In this document: piece by piece, positions 37,166 through 51,054 of the stretch
Numbering within the stretch: position 1 is the stretch's first letter
Layout of the letters: the number at the start of each line of letters is the position of its first letter
NCBI GenBank assembly: GCA_037127255.1
Contig: JBANSL010000013.1
Location: forward strand, 64,173,688 to 64,237,687
Reading direction: 5' to 3'
DNA length: 64,000 nucleotides
Source of the DNA: Persicaria tinctoria
Taxonomy: Eukaryota; Streptophyta; Magnoliopsida; Caryophyllales; Polygonaceae
The notes under the pieces: generated by a model
Told to the model about the DNA's origin: nothing
Databases searched by the model: none
The model's input: the letters and a program-made list of their open reading frames with translations, nothing else
Program-made: the position numbers and the translations under genes

Positions 37166-40100
37166 TTATATTAACTAATAAATTCTTTTTAGAATACTCT
37201 AAGAGTATGTTTTGAATAAAACTCATATAAGTAGCTAATAAAACCTTATATTAAGTAATAAATTCTTATTATAATACTATAAGGGTATGTTTTTGAGGAA
37301 AACTCATATAAGTGTCTAATAAATGTTTAATAAAACATTATATTAAGTAATAAATTCTTATAATAATACTATAAGAGTATGTTTTTAGTAAAACTTGTAT
37401 AAGTAGCTAATAAAACCCTATATTAAGTAACAAATTCTTATTATAATACTATATGGTTAAGTTTTGAAGAAAACTCATATAAGTAACTAATAAAACCTTA
37501 TATTAACTAATAAATTCTTATTAGAATGCTCTAAGAGTATGTTTTGAGTAAAACTCATATAATGAGCTAATAAAACCTTATATTAAGTAATAAATTCTTG
37601 TTATAATACTATAAGAGTATGTTTTTAGTAAAAATCACATAAGTAGCTAATAAAACCTTATATTAAGTAACAAATTCTTATTATAATACTATAAGGGTAT
37701 GTTTTGAAGAAAACTCATATAAGTAACTAATAAAACCTTATATTACCTAATAAATTCTTATTAGAATACTCTAAAAGTATGTTTTGAGTAAAACTCATAT
37801 AAGTAGCTAATAAAACCTTATATTAAGTAATAAATTCTTGTTATAATACTATAAGAATATGTTTTGAGTAAAACTCATATAAGTAGCAAATAAAATCCTA
37901 TATTGAGTAACAAATTCTTATTATAATACTATAAGGTTAAGTTTTGAAGAAAACTCATATAAGTAACTAATAAAACGTTTTATTAACTAATAAATTCTTA
38001 TTAGAATACTCTAAGAGTATGTTTTGAGTAAAACTCATATAAGTAGCTAATAAAACCTTATATTAAGTAACTAATTCTTATTATAATACTATAAGGGTAT
38101 GTTTTGAAGAAAACTCATATAAGTAACTAATAAAACCTTATATTACCTAATAGATTCTTATTAGAATACTCTAAAGATATGTTTTGAGTAAAACTCATAT
38201 AAGTCGCTAAGAAAACCTTATATTAAGTAATAAATTCTTGTTATAATACTATAAGAATATGTTTTGAGTAAAACTCATATAAGTAGCTAATAAAACCCTA
38301 TATTAAGTAACAAATTCTTATTATAATACTATAAGGTTAAGTTTTGAAGAAAACTCATATAAGTAACTAATAAAACGTTATATTAACTAATAAATTCTTA
38401 TTAGAATACTCTAAGAGTATGTTTTGAATAAAACTCATATAAGTAGCTAATAAAACCTTATATTAAGTAATAAATTCTTATTATAATACTATAAGGGTAT
38501 GTTTTTGAGGAAAACTCATATAAGTGTCTAATAAATGTTTAATAAAACATTACATTAAGTAATAAATTCTTATTATAATACTATAAGAGTATGTTTTGAG
38601 TAAAACTTGTATAAGTAGCTAACAAAACCCTATATTAAGTAACAAATTCTTATTATAATACTATAAGGTTAAGTTTTGAAGAAAACTCATATAAGTAACT
38701 AATAAACCCTTATATTAACTAATAAATTCTTATTAGAATGCTATAAGAGTATGTTTTGAGTAAAACTTATATAAGTAGCTAATAAAACCTTATATTAAGT
38801 AATAAATTCTTATTATAATACTATAAGAGTATGTTTTTAGTAAAAATCACATAAGTAGCTAATAAAACCTTATTTTAAGTAACAAATTCTTATTATAATA
38901 ATATAAGTGTATGTTTTGAAGAAAACTCATATAAGTAACTAATAAAACCTTATATTACCTAACAAATTCTTATTAGAATACTCTAAAAGTATGTTTTGAG
39001 TAAAACTCATATAAGTAGTTAATAAAACCTTATATTAAGTAATAAATTCTTGATATAATACTATAAGAATATGTTTTGAGTAAAACTCATATAAGTAGCA
39101 AATAAAATCCTATATTAAGTAACAAATTCTTATTATAATACTATAAGGTTAAGTTTTAAAGAAAACTCATATAAGTAACTAATAAAACGTTATATTAACT
39201 AATAAATTCTTATTAGAATACTCTAAGAGTATGTTTTGAGTAAAACTCATATAAGTAGCTAATAAAACAATATATTAAGTAATAAATTCTTATTATAATA
39301 CTATAAGAGTATGTTTTGAGTAAAACTCGTATAAGTAGCTAATAAAACCTTATATTAAGTAACAAATTCTTATTATAATACTATGAGGGTATTTTTTTTC
39401 AAGAAAACTCATATAAGTAACTACTAAAACCTTATATTACCTAATAAATTCTGATTAGAATACTGTAAAAGTGTGTTTTGAGTAAAACTCATATAAGTAG
39501 CTAATAAATCCTTATATTAAGTAATAAATTCTTATTATAATACTATAAGAGTATGTTTTGAGTAAAAATCTTATAAGTAGCTAATAAAACCTTATATTAA
39601 GTAACAAATTCTTATTATAATACTATAAGGGTATGTTTTGAAGAAAACTCATATAAGTTACTAATAAAACCTTATATTAACTAATAAATTCTTATTAGAA
39701 TGCTCTAAGAGTATGTTTTGAGTAAAATTCATATAAGAAGCTAATAAAACCTTATATTGACATATAAATTCTTATTAGACTACTCTAAAAGTATTTTTTG
39801 AGTAAAACTCATATAAGTACTTAATAAAACCTTATTTTGACTAATAAATTCTTATTAGAATACTCTAAAAGTATGTTTTGAGTAAAACCCATATAAGTCG
39901 CTAAGAAAACCTTATATTAAGTAATAAATTCTTATTATAATACTATAAGGTTAAGTTTTGATGAAAACTCATATAAGTAACTAATAAAACCTTATATTAA
40001 CTAATAAATTCTTATTAGAATGCTCTAAGAGTATGTTTTGAGTGAAACTCATATAAGTAGCTAATAAAACCTTATATTAAGTAATAAATTCTTATTATAA

Positions 40101-40995
40101 TACTATAAGAGTATGTTTTGAGTAAAACTTGTATAAGTAGCTAATAAAACCTTATATTAAGTAACAAATTCTTATTATAATACTATAAGGTTAAGTTTTG
40201 AGTAAAACTCATATAAGTAACTAATAAAACCTTATATTAACTAATAAATTCTTATTAGAATGCTCTAAGAGTATGTTTTGAGTAAAACTCATATAAGTAG
40301 CTAATAAAACCTTATATTAAGCAATAAATTCTTATTATAATACTATAAGAGTATGTTTTGAGTAAAACTCATATAAGTAGCTAATAAAATCTTATATTAA
40401 GTAATAAATTCTTATTATAATACTATAAGGTTATGTTTTTTAGGAAAACTCATATAAGTGTCTAATAAATGTTTATTAAAACATTATATTAAGTAATAAA
40501 TTCTTATTATAATACTATAAGAGTATGTTTTGAGTAAAACTTGTATAAGTAGCTAATAAAACCCTATATTAAGTAACAAATTCTTATTATAATACTATAA
40601 GGTTAAGTTTTGAAGAAAACTCATATAAGTAACTAATAAACCCTTATATTAACTAATAAATTCTTATTAGAATCCTCTAAGAGTATGTTTTGAGTAAAAC
40701 TCATATAAGTAGCTAATAAAACCTTATATTAAGTAATAAATTCTTGATATAATACTATAAGAATATGTTTTGAGTAAAACCCATATAAGTAGCAAATAAA
40801 ATCCTATATTAAGTAACAAATTCTTATTATAATACTATAAGTTTAAGTTTTGAAGAAAACTCATATAAGTAACTAATAAAACGTTATATTAACTAATAAA
40901 TTCTTATTAGAATACTCTAATAGTATGTTTTGAGTAAAACTCATATAAGTAGCTAATAAAACCTTATATTAAGCAATAAATTCTTATTATAATAA
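37103..40995 (+). repeat. Second copy of the 4-kb satellite segment
   Basis: Partner of 26950-30922 (see there for landmarks). It differs by scattered substitutions, for example CTAACAAAACCC near 38621 and TTTTAAAGAAAAC near 39155, by one missing monomer, and by lacking the MITE at its right edge, where satellite simply continues. Confidence 0.8.
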
Positions 40996-43257
40996 TATAA
41001 GGTTAAGTTTTGAAGAAAACTCATATAAGTAACTAATAAAAATTTATATTAACTAATAAATTCTTATTAGAATACTCTAAGAGTATGTTTTGAGTAAAAC
41101 TCATATAAGTAGCTAATAAAACCTTATATTAAGTAACTAATTCTTATTATAATACTATAAGGTTAAGTTTTGAAGAAAACTCATATAAGTAACTAATAAA
41201 ACGTTATATTAACTAATAAATTCTTATTAGAATACTCTAAGAGTACGTTTTGAGTAAAACTCATATAAGTAGCTAATAAAACCTTATATTAAGTAACTAA
41301 TTCTTATTATAATACTATAAGGGTATGTTTTGAAGAAAACTCATATAAGTAACTAATAAAACCTTATATTACCTAATAAATTCTTATTAGAATACTCTAA
41401 AGATATGTTTTGAGTAAAACTCATATAAGTCGCTAAGAAAACCTTATATTAAGTAATAAATTCTTGTTAAAATACTATAAGAATATGTTTTGAGTAAAAC
41501 TCATATAAGTAGCTAATAAAACCCTATATTAATTAACAAATTCTTATTATAATACTATAAGGTTAAGTTTTGAAGAAAACTCATATAAGTAACTAATAAA
41601 ACGTTATATTAACTAATAAATTCTTATTAGAATACTCTAAGAGTATGTTTTGAATAAAACTTATATAAGTAGCTAATAAAACCTTATATTAAATAATAAA
41701 TTCTTATTATAATACTATAAGGGTATGTTTTTGAGGAAAACTCATATAAGTGTCTAATAAATGTTTAATAAAACATTATATTAAGTAATAAATTCATATT
41801 ATAATACTATAAGAGTATGTTTTGAGTAAAACTTGTATAAGTAGCTAATAAAACCCTATATTAAGTAACAAATTCTTATTATAATACTATAAGGTTATGT
41901 TTTGAAGAAAACTCATATAAGTAAAGAATAAAAACTTATATTAACTAATAAATTCTTATTAGAATGCTCTAAGAGTATGTTTTGAGTAAAACTCATATAA
42001 GTAGCTAATAAAACCTTATATTAAGTAATAAATTCTTATTATAATACTATAAGAGTATGTTTTGAGTAAAACTCATATAAGTAGCTAATAAAATCTTATA
42101 TTAAGTAATAAATTCTTATTATAATACTATAAGGGTATGTTTTTTAGGAAAACTCATATAAGTGTCTAATAAATGTTTAATAAAACATTATATTAAGTAA
42201 TAAATTCTTATTATAATACTATAAGAGTATGTTTTGAGTAAAACTTGTATAAGTAGCTAATAAAACCCTATATTTAGTAATAAATTCTAATTATAATACA
42301 ATAAGAGTATGTTTTGAGTAAAACTCATATAAGTAGCTAATAAAACCTTATATTAAGTAACAAATTCTTATTATAATACTATGAGGTTATGTTTTGAATA
42401 AAACTCATATAAGTAACTAATAAAACCTTATATTACCTAATAAATTCTTATTAGAATACTCTAAAAGTATGTTTTGAGTAAAACTCATATAAGTAGCTAA
42501 TAAAACCTTATATTAAGTAATAAATTCTTGTTATAATACTATAAGAATATGTTTTGAGTAAAACTCATATAAGTAGCTAATAAAATCCTATATTAAGTAA
42601 CAAATTCTTATTATAATACTATAAGGTTAAGTTTTGAAGAAAACTCATATAAGTAACTAATAAAACGTTATATTAACTAATAAATTCTTATTAGAATACT
42701 CTAAGAGTATGTTTTGAGTAAAACTCATATAAGTAGCTAATAAAACCATATATTAAGTAATAAATTCTTATTATAATACTATAAGAGTATGTTTTGAGTG
42801 AAACTCATATAAGTAGCTAATAAAACCTTATATTAAGTAATAAATTCTTATTATAATACTATAAGAGTATGTTTTAAGTAAAATTCATATAAGAAGCTAA
42901 TAAAACCTTATATTGACATATAAATTTTTATTAGACTACTCTAAAAGTATTTTTTGAGTAAAACTCATATAAGTACTTAATAAAACCTTATATTGACTAA
43001 TAAATTCTTATTAGAATACTCTAAAAGTATGTTTTGAGTAAAACCCATATAAGTCGCTAAGAAAACCTTATATTAAGTAATAAATTCTTATTATAATACT
43101 ATAAGAGTATGTTTTGAGTAAAACTCGTATAAGTAGCTAATAAAACCCTATATTAAGTAACAAATTCTTATTATAATACTATAAGGTTAAGTTTTGAAGA
43201 AAACTCATATAAGTAACTAATAAAACCTTATATTAACTAATAAATTCTTATTAGAAT

Positions 43258-45650
43258 GCTATAAGTGTATGTTTTGAAGAAAACTCATATAAGTAACTAA
43301 TAAAACCTTATATTACCTAATAAATTCTTATTACAATACTCTAAAAGTATGTTTTGAGTAAAACTGATATAAGTAGCTAATAAAACCTTATATTAAGTAA
43401 TAAATTCTTGTTATAATACTATAAGAATATGTTTTGAGTAAAACTCATATAAGTAGCTAGTAAAATCCTATATTAAGTAACAAATTCTTATTATAATACT
43501 ATAAGGTTAAGTTTTGAAGAAAACTCATATAAGTAACTAATAAAACGTGATATTAACTAATAAATTCTTATTAGAATACTCTAAGACTATGTTTTGAGTA
43601 AAACTCATATAAGTAGCTAATAAAACCTTATATTAAGTAATAAATTCTTATTATAATACTACTCCCTCCGTTTACTTTTAATTGACGTTTTGAGATAAAA
43701 CACATAATTTAAGAAAATGCAAACTAATGGAGTTTCAATTAATAGGCGGCCAAAGCAAGTACTTAGCTGACTCTACAACTTCTTTGCAATTAATGCTCAT
43801 CCCACGCTTTCAATTTTTTTTAATCTAAAAGAACTCAAATATGGGCTGTAACAAAATTTTCAATACAATTTGTACTATGTAGTAATTAAGTTTCAATTAA
43901 TAGCTGGCCAAAACAAAGTACTCCATTCACACAATTTGCTCTAGCGACAATTAATTAGCCAAAGCCCAAAAAACTTAAAAACGTCATATAAATGTAAACG
44001 GAGGGAGTATAAGAGTATGTTTTGAGTAAAACTCATATAAGTAGCTAATAAAACCTTATATTAAGTAACAAATTCTTATTATAATACTATTAGGGTATGT
44101 TTTGAAGAAAACTCATATAAGTAACTAATAAAACTTTATATTAACTAATAAATTCTTATTAGAATACTCTAAAAGTATGTTTTGAGTAAAACTCATATAA
44201 GTAGCTAATAAAACCTTATATTAAGTAATAAATTCTTGTTATAATACTATAAGAATATGTTTTGAGTAAAACTCATATAAGTAGCTAATAAAATCCTATA
44301 TTAAGTAACAAATTCTTATTATAATACTATAAGGTTAAGTTTTGAAGAAAACTCATATAAGTAACTAATAAAACGTTATATTAACTAATAAATTCTTATT
44401 AGAATACTCTAAGAGTATGTTTTGAGTAAAACTCATATAAGTAGTCAATAAAACCTTATATTAAGAAAAAAATTCTTATTATAATACTATAAGAGTATGT
44501 TTTGAGTAAAACTCATATAAGTAGCTAATATAACCTTATATTAAGTAACAAATTCTTATTATAATACTATGAGGGTATGGTTTGAAGAAAACTCATATAA
44601 GTAACTAATAAAACCTAATATTACCTAATAAATTCTTATTAGAATACTCTAAAAGTATGTTTTGAGTAAACTCATATAAGTAGCTAATAAAATCTTATAT
44701 TAAGTAATAAATTCTTATTATAATACTATAAGAGTATGTTTTGAGTAAAAATCATATAAGTAGCTAATAAAACCTTATATTAAGTAACAAATTCTTATTA
44801 TAATACTATAAGGGTATGATTTGAAGAAAACTCATATAAGTAACTAATAAAACCTTATATTACCTAATAAATTCTTATTAGAATACTCTAAAAGTTTGTT
44901 TTGAGTAAAACTCATATAAGTAGCTAATAAAATCTTATATTTAGTAATAAATTCTTATTATAATACTATAAGAGTATGTTTTGAGTAAAAATCTTATAAT
45001 TAGCTAATAAAACCTTATATTAAGTAACAAATTCTTATTATAATACTATAAGGGTATGTTTTGAAGAAAACTCATATAAGTAACTAATAAAACCTTATAT
45101 TACCTAATAAATTCTTATTAGAATACTCTAAAAGTATGTTTTGAGTAAAACTCATATAAGTAGCTAATAAAACCTTATATTAAGAAATAAATTCTTGTTA
45201 TAATATTATAAGAATATGTTTTGAGTAAAACTCATATAAGTAGCTAATAAAATCCTATATTAAGTAACAAATTCTTATTATAATACTATAAGGTTAAGTT
45301 TTGAAGAAAACTCATATAAGTAACTAATAGAACGTTATATTAACTAATAAATTCTTATTAGAATACTCTAAGAGTACGTTTTGAGTAAAACTCATATAAG
45401 TAGCTAATAAAACCTTATATTAAGTAACTAATTCTTATTATAATACTATAAGGGTATGTTTTGAAGAAAACTCATATAAGTAACTAATAAAACCTTATAT
45501 TACCTAATAAATTCTTATTAGAATACTCTAAAGGTATGTTTTGAGTAAAACTCATATAAGTCGCTAAGAAAACCTTATATTAAGTAATAAATTCTTGTTA
45601 TAATACTATAAGAATATGTTTTGAGTAAAACTCATATAAGTAGCTAATAA
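43258..45650 (+). repeat. 2.4-kb segment with MITE copy 3, duplicated at about 50305-52698
   Basis: The offset is 7,047-7,048 bp. Landmarks: AGTGTATG (43264 and 50311), AACGTGATATTAAC and CTAAGACTATG just before the MITE, the MITE itself, AACTTTATATTAAC after it, and AGAGTACG (45371 and 52419). The one-base shift comes from an A lost in GAGTAAACTC near 44666. Confidence 0.85.
43662..44007 (+). mobile_element. Stowaway-like MITE, copy 3 (346 bp, full length)
   Basis: Perfect terminal CTCCCTCCGTTTAC and GTAAACGGAGGGAG, imperfect inverted repeats of about 30 bp, and flanking TA (43660-43661, 44008-44009). Internally a motif of about 30 bp beginning GTTTCAATTAATAG occurs twice in direct orientation (43732 and 43890). 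No coding capacity. Two or more differences from copy 4 are visible, for example GAACTCAAATATGG here against GAATTCAAATTTGG. Confidence 0.95.
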
Positions 45651-48600
45651 AACCTTGTATTAAGTAACAAATTCTTATTATAATACTATTAGGGTATGAT
45701 TTGAAGAAAACTCATATAAGTAACTAATAAAACCTTATATTACCTAATAAATTCTTATTAGAATACTCTAAAGGTATGTTTTGAGTAAAACTCATATAAG
45801 TCGCTAAGAAAACCTTATATTAAGTAATAAATTCTTGTTATAATACTATAAGAATATGTTTTGAGTAAAACTCATATAAGTAGCTAATAAAACCCTATAT
45901 TAAGTAACAAATTCTTATTATAATAGTATAAGATTAAGTTTTGAAGAAAACTCATATAAGTAACTAATAAAACGTTATATTAACTAAGAAATTCTTATTA
46001 GAATACTCTAAGAGTATGTTTTGAATAAAACTCATATAAGTAGCTAATAAAACCATATATTAAGTACTAAATTCTTATTATAATACTATAAGAGTATGTT
46101 TTTAGTAAAAATCACATAAGTAGCTAATAAAACCTTATATTAAGTAACAAATTCTTATTATAATACTATAAGTGTATGTTTTGAAGAAACCTCATAAAAG
46201 TAACTAATAAAACCTTATAATACCTAATAAATTCTTATTAGAATAGTCTAAAAGTATGTTTTGCGTAAAACTCGTATAAGTAGTTAATAAAACCTTATAT
46301 TAAATAATAAATTCTTGATATAATACGATAAGAATATGTTTTGAGTAAAACTTATATAAGTAGCAAATAAAATCCAATATTAAGTAACAAATTCTTATTA
46401 TAATAATATAAGGTTAAGTTTTGAATAAAACTCATATAAGTAACTAATAAAACGTTATATTAACTAATAAATTCTTATTAGAATACTCTAACAGTATGTT
46501 TTGAGTAAAACTCATATAAGTAGCTAATAAAACCTTATATTAAGTAACTAATTCTTATTATAATACTATAAGGGTATGTTTTGAAGAAAACTCATATAAG
46601 TAACTAATAAAACCTTATATTATCAAATAAATTCTTATTAGAATACTCTAAAGATATGTTTTGAGTAAAACTCATATAAGTCGCTAAGAAAACCTTATAT
46701 TAAGTAATAAATTCTTGTTAAAATACTATAAGAATATGTTTTGAGTAAAACTCATATAAGTAGCTAATAAAACCCTATATTAATTAACAAATTCTTATTA
46801 TAATACTATAAGGTTAAGTTTTGAAGAAAACTCATATAAGTAACTAATAAAACGTTATATTAACTAATAAATTCTTATTAGAATACTCTAAGAGTATGTT
46901 TTGAATAAAACTTATATAAGTAGCTAATAAAACCTTATATTAAATAATAAATTCTTATTATAATACTATAAGGGTATGTTTTTGAGGAAAACTCATATAA
47001 GTGTCTAATAAATGTTTAATAAAACATTATATTAAGTAATAAATTCATATTATAATACTATAAGAGTATGTTTTGAGTAAAACTTGTATAAGTAGCTAAT
47101 AAAACCCTATATTAAGTAACAAATTCTTATTATAATACTATAAGGTTATGTTTTGAAGAAAACTCATATAAGTAAAGAATAAAAACTTATATTAACTAAT
47201 AAATTCTTATTAGAATGCTCTAAGAGTATGTTTTGATTAAAACTCATATAAGTAGCTAATAAAACCTTATATTAAGTAATAAATTCTTATTATAATACTA
47301 TAAGAGTATGTTTTGAGTAAAACTCATATAAGTAGCTAATAAAATCTTATATTAAGTAATAAATTCTTATTATAATACTATAAGGGTATGTTTTTTAAGA
47401 AAACTCATATAAGTGTCTAATAAATGTTTAATAAAACATTATATTAAGTAATAAATTCTTATTATAATACTATAAGAGTATGTTTTGAGTAAAACTTGTA
47501 TAAGTAGCTAATAAAACCCTATATTTAGTAATAAATTCTAATTATAATACAATAAGAGTATGTTTTGAGTAAAACTCATATAAGTAGCTAATAAAACCTT
47601 ATATTAAGTAACAAATTCTTATTATAATACTATGAGGTTATGTTTTGAATAAAACTCATATAAGTAACTAATAAAACCTTATATTACCTAATAAATTCTT
47701 ATTAGAATACTCTAAAAGTATGTTTTGAGTAAAACTCATATAAGTAGCTAATAAAACCTTATATTAAGTAATAAATTCTTGTTATAATACTATAAGAATA
47801 TGTTTTGAGTAAAACTCATATAAGTAGCTAATAAAATCCTATATTAAGTAACAAATTCTTATTATAATACTATAAGGTTAAGTTTTGAAGAAAACTCATA
47901 TAAGTAACTAATAAAACGTTATATTAACTAATAAATTCTTATTAGAATACTCTAAGAGTATGTTTTGAATAAAACTTATATAAGTAGCTAATAAAACCTT
48001 ATATTAAATAATAAATTCTTATTATAATACTATAAGGGTATGTTTTTGAGGAAAACTCATATAAGTGTCTAATAAATGTTTAATAAAACATTATATTAAG
48101 TAATAAATTCATATTATAATACTATAAGAGTATGTTTTGAGTAAAACTTGTATAAGTAGCTAATAAAACCCTATATTAAGTAACAAATTCTTATTATAAT
48201 ACTATAAGGTTATGTTTTGAAGAAAACTCATATAAGTAAAGAATAAAAACTTATATTAACTAATAAATTCTTATTAGAATGCTCTAAGAGTATGTTTTGA
48301 TTAAAACTCATATAAGTAGCTAATAAAACCTTATATTAAGTAATAAATTCTTATTATAATACTATAAGAGTATGTTTTGAGTAAAACTCATATAAGTAGC
48401 TAATAAAATCTTATATTAAGTAATAAATTCTTATTATAATACTATAAGGGTATGTTTTTTAAGAAAACTCATATAAGTGTCTAATAAATGTTTAATAAAA
48501 CATTATATTAAGTAATAAATTCTTATTATAATACTATAAGAGTATGTTTTGAGTAAAACTTGTATAAGTAGCTAATAAAACCCTATATTTAGTAATAAAT

Positions 48601-50708
48601 TCTAATTATAATACAATAAGAGTATGTTTTGAGTAAAACTCATATAAGTAGCTAATAAAACCTTATATTAAGTAACAAATTCTTATTATAATACTATGAG
48701 GTTATGTTTTGAATAAAACTCATATAAGTAACTAATAAAACCTTATATTACCTAATAAATTCTTATTAGAATACTCTAAAAGTATGTTTTGAGTAAAACT
48801 CATATAAGTAGCTAATAAAACCTTATATTAAGTAATAAATTCTTGTTATAATACTATAAGAATATGTTTTGAGTAAAACTCATATAAGTAGCTAATAAAA
48901 TCCTATATTAAGTAACAAATTCTTATTATAATACTATAAGGTTAAGTTTTGAAGAAAACTCATATAAGTAACTAATAAAACGTTATATTAACTAATAAAT
49001 TCTTATTAGAATACTCTAAGAGTATGTTTTGAGTAAAACTCATATAAGTAGCTAATAAAACCATATATTAAGTAATAAATTCTTATTATAATACTATAAG
49101 AGTATGTTTTGAGTGAAACTCATATAAGTAGCTAATAAAACCTTATATTAAGTAATAAATTCTTATTATAATACTATAAGAGTATGTTTTAAGTAAAATT
49201 CATATAAGAAGCTAATAAAACCTTATATTGACATATAAATTTTTATTAGACTACTCTAAAAGTATTTTTTGAGTAAAACTCATATAAGTACTTAATAAAA
49301 CCTTATATTGACTAATAAATTCTTATTAGAATACTCTAAAAGTATGTTTTGAGTAAAACCCATATAAGTCGCTAAGAAAACCTTATATTAAGTAATAAAT
49401 TCTTATTATAATACTATAAGAGTATGTTTTGAGTAAAACTCGTATAAGTAGCTAATAAAACCCTATATTAAGTAACAAATTCTTAATATAATACTATAAG
49501 GTTAAGTTTTGAAGAAAACTCATATAAGTAACTAATAAAACCTTATATTAACTAATAAATTCTTATTAGAATGCTCTAAGAGTATGTTTTGAGTGAAACT
49601 CATATAAGTAGCTAATAAAACCTTATATTAAGTAATAAATTCTTATTATAATACAATAAGAGTATGTTTTGAGTAAAACTCGTATAAGTAGCTAATAAAA
49701 CCCTATATTAAGTAACAAATTCTTATTATAATACTATAAGGTTATGTTTTGAAGAAAACTCATATAAGTAACTAATAAAACCTTATATTAACTAATAAAT
49801 TCTTATTAGAATGCTCTAAGAGTATGTTTTGAGTAAAACTCATATAAGTAGCTAATAAAACCTTATATTAAGTAATAAATTCTTATTATAATACTATAAG
49901 AGTATGTTTTGAGTAAAACTCATATAAGTAGCTAATAAAATCTTATATTAAGTAATAAATTCTTATTATAATACTATAAGGGTATGTTTTTTAGGAAAAC
50001 TCATATTAGTGTCTAATAAATGTTTAATAAAACATTATATTAAGTAATAAATTCTTATTATAATACTATAAGAGTATGTTTTGAGTAAAACTTGTATAAG
50101 TAGCTAATAAAACCCTATATTAAGTAACAAATTCTTATTATAATACTATAAGGTTAAGTTTTGAAGAAAACTCATATAAGTAACTAATAAACCCTTATAT
50201 TAACTAATAAATTCTTATTAGAATGCTCTAAGAGTATGTTTTGAGTAAAAATCATATAAGTAGCTAATAAAACCTTATATTAAGTAACAAATTCTTATTA
50301 TAATACTATAAGTGTATGTTTTGAAGAAAACTCATATAAGTAACTAATAAAACCTTATATTACCTAATAAATTCTTATTACAATACTCTAAAAGTATGTT
50401 TTGAGTAAAACTGATATAAGTAGCTAATAAAACCTTATATTAAGTAATAAATTCTTGTTATAATACTATAAGAATATGTTTTGAGTAAAACTCATATAAG
50501 TAGCTAGTAAAATCCTATATTAAGTAACAAATTCTTATTATAATACTATAAGGTTAAGTTTTGAAGAAAACTCATATAAGTAACTAATAAAACGTGATAT
50601 TAACTAATAAATTCTTATTAGAATACTCTAAGACTATGTTTTGAGTAAAACTCATATAAGTAGCTAATAAAACCTTATATTAAGTAATAAATTCTTATTA
50701 TAATACTA
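44008..50708 (+). repeat. 80-bp satellite array, block 5
   Basis: About 84 monomers between MITE copies 3 and 4. The stretch 46.63-49.5 kb repeats 41.38-43.23 kb (offset 5,251 bp, rising to 6,315 after the local 1,064-bp duplication). The stretch 45.65-46.6 kb repeats part of block 3. No coding potential. Confidence 0.98.
46903..49030 (+). repeat. 1,064-bp higher-order repeat, two tandem copies
   Basis: Copies at 46903-47966 and 47967-49030. Each starts at a GAATAAAACTTATATAAG variant, followed by AAATAATAAATTC, the 92-bp variant monomer, AATTCATATTATAAT, AAGTAAAGAATAAAAAC, TTTTTTAAGAAAAC and ATACAATAAG variants in order. The homologous region at 41652 has one copy only, so this is a late local duplication. 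Confidence 0.88.
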
Positions 50709-51054
50709 CTCCCTCCGTTTACTTTTAATTGACGTTTTGAGATAAAACACATAATTTAAGAAAATGCAAACTAATGGAGTTTCAATTAATAGGCGGCCAA
50801 AGCAAGTACTTAGCTGACTCTACAACTTCTTTGCAATTAATGCTCATCCCACGCTTTCAATTTTTTTTAATCTAAAAGAATTCAAATTTGGGCTGTAACA
50901 AAATTTTCAATACAATTTGTACTATGTAGTAATTAAGTTTCAATTAATAGCTGGCCAAAACAAAGTACTCCCTTCACACAATTTGCTCTAGCGACAATTA
51001 ATTAGCCAAAGCCCAAAAAACTTAAAAACGTCATATAAATGTAAACGGAGGGAG
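50709..51054 (+). mobile_element. Stowaway-like MITE, copy 4 (346 bp, full length)
   Basis: Same termini and TA duplications (50707-50708 and 51055-51056) as copy 3, at a spacing of exactly 7,047 bp and within the same duplicated satellite. It differs from copy 3 at a few positions, for example CTCCCTTCAC against CTCCATTCAC near 50968. It was copied with its flanks and is not an independent insertion. Confidence 0.95.

Larger units (their letters stand above)
33277..43661 (+). repeat. 80-bp satellite array, block 4
   Basis: About 130 monomers between MITE copies 2 and 3. It includes a 720-bp tandem duplication (33361-34559), a segment shared with 53.2-55.1 kb, the second copy of the 4-kb segment (about 37103-40995), and from 41.4 kb a segment shared with 46.6-49.5 kb. 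No coding potential. Confidence 0.98.
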
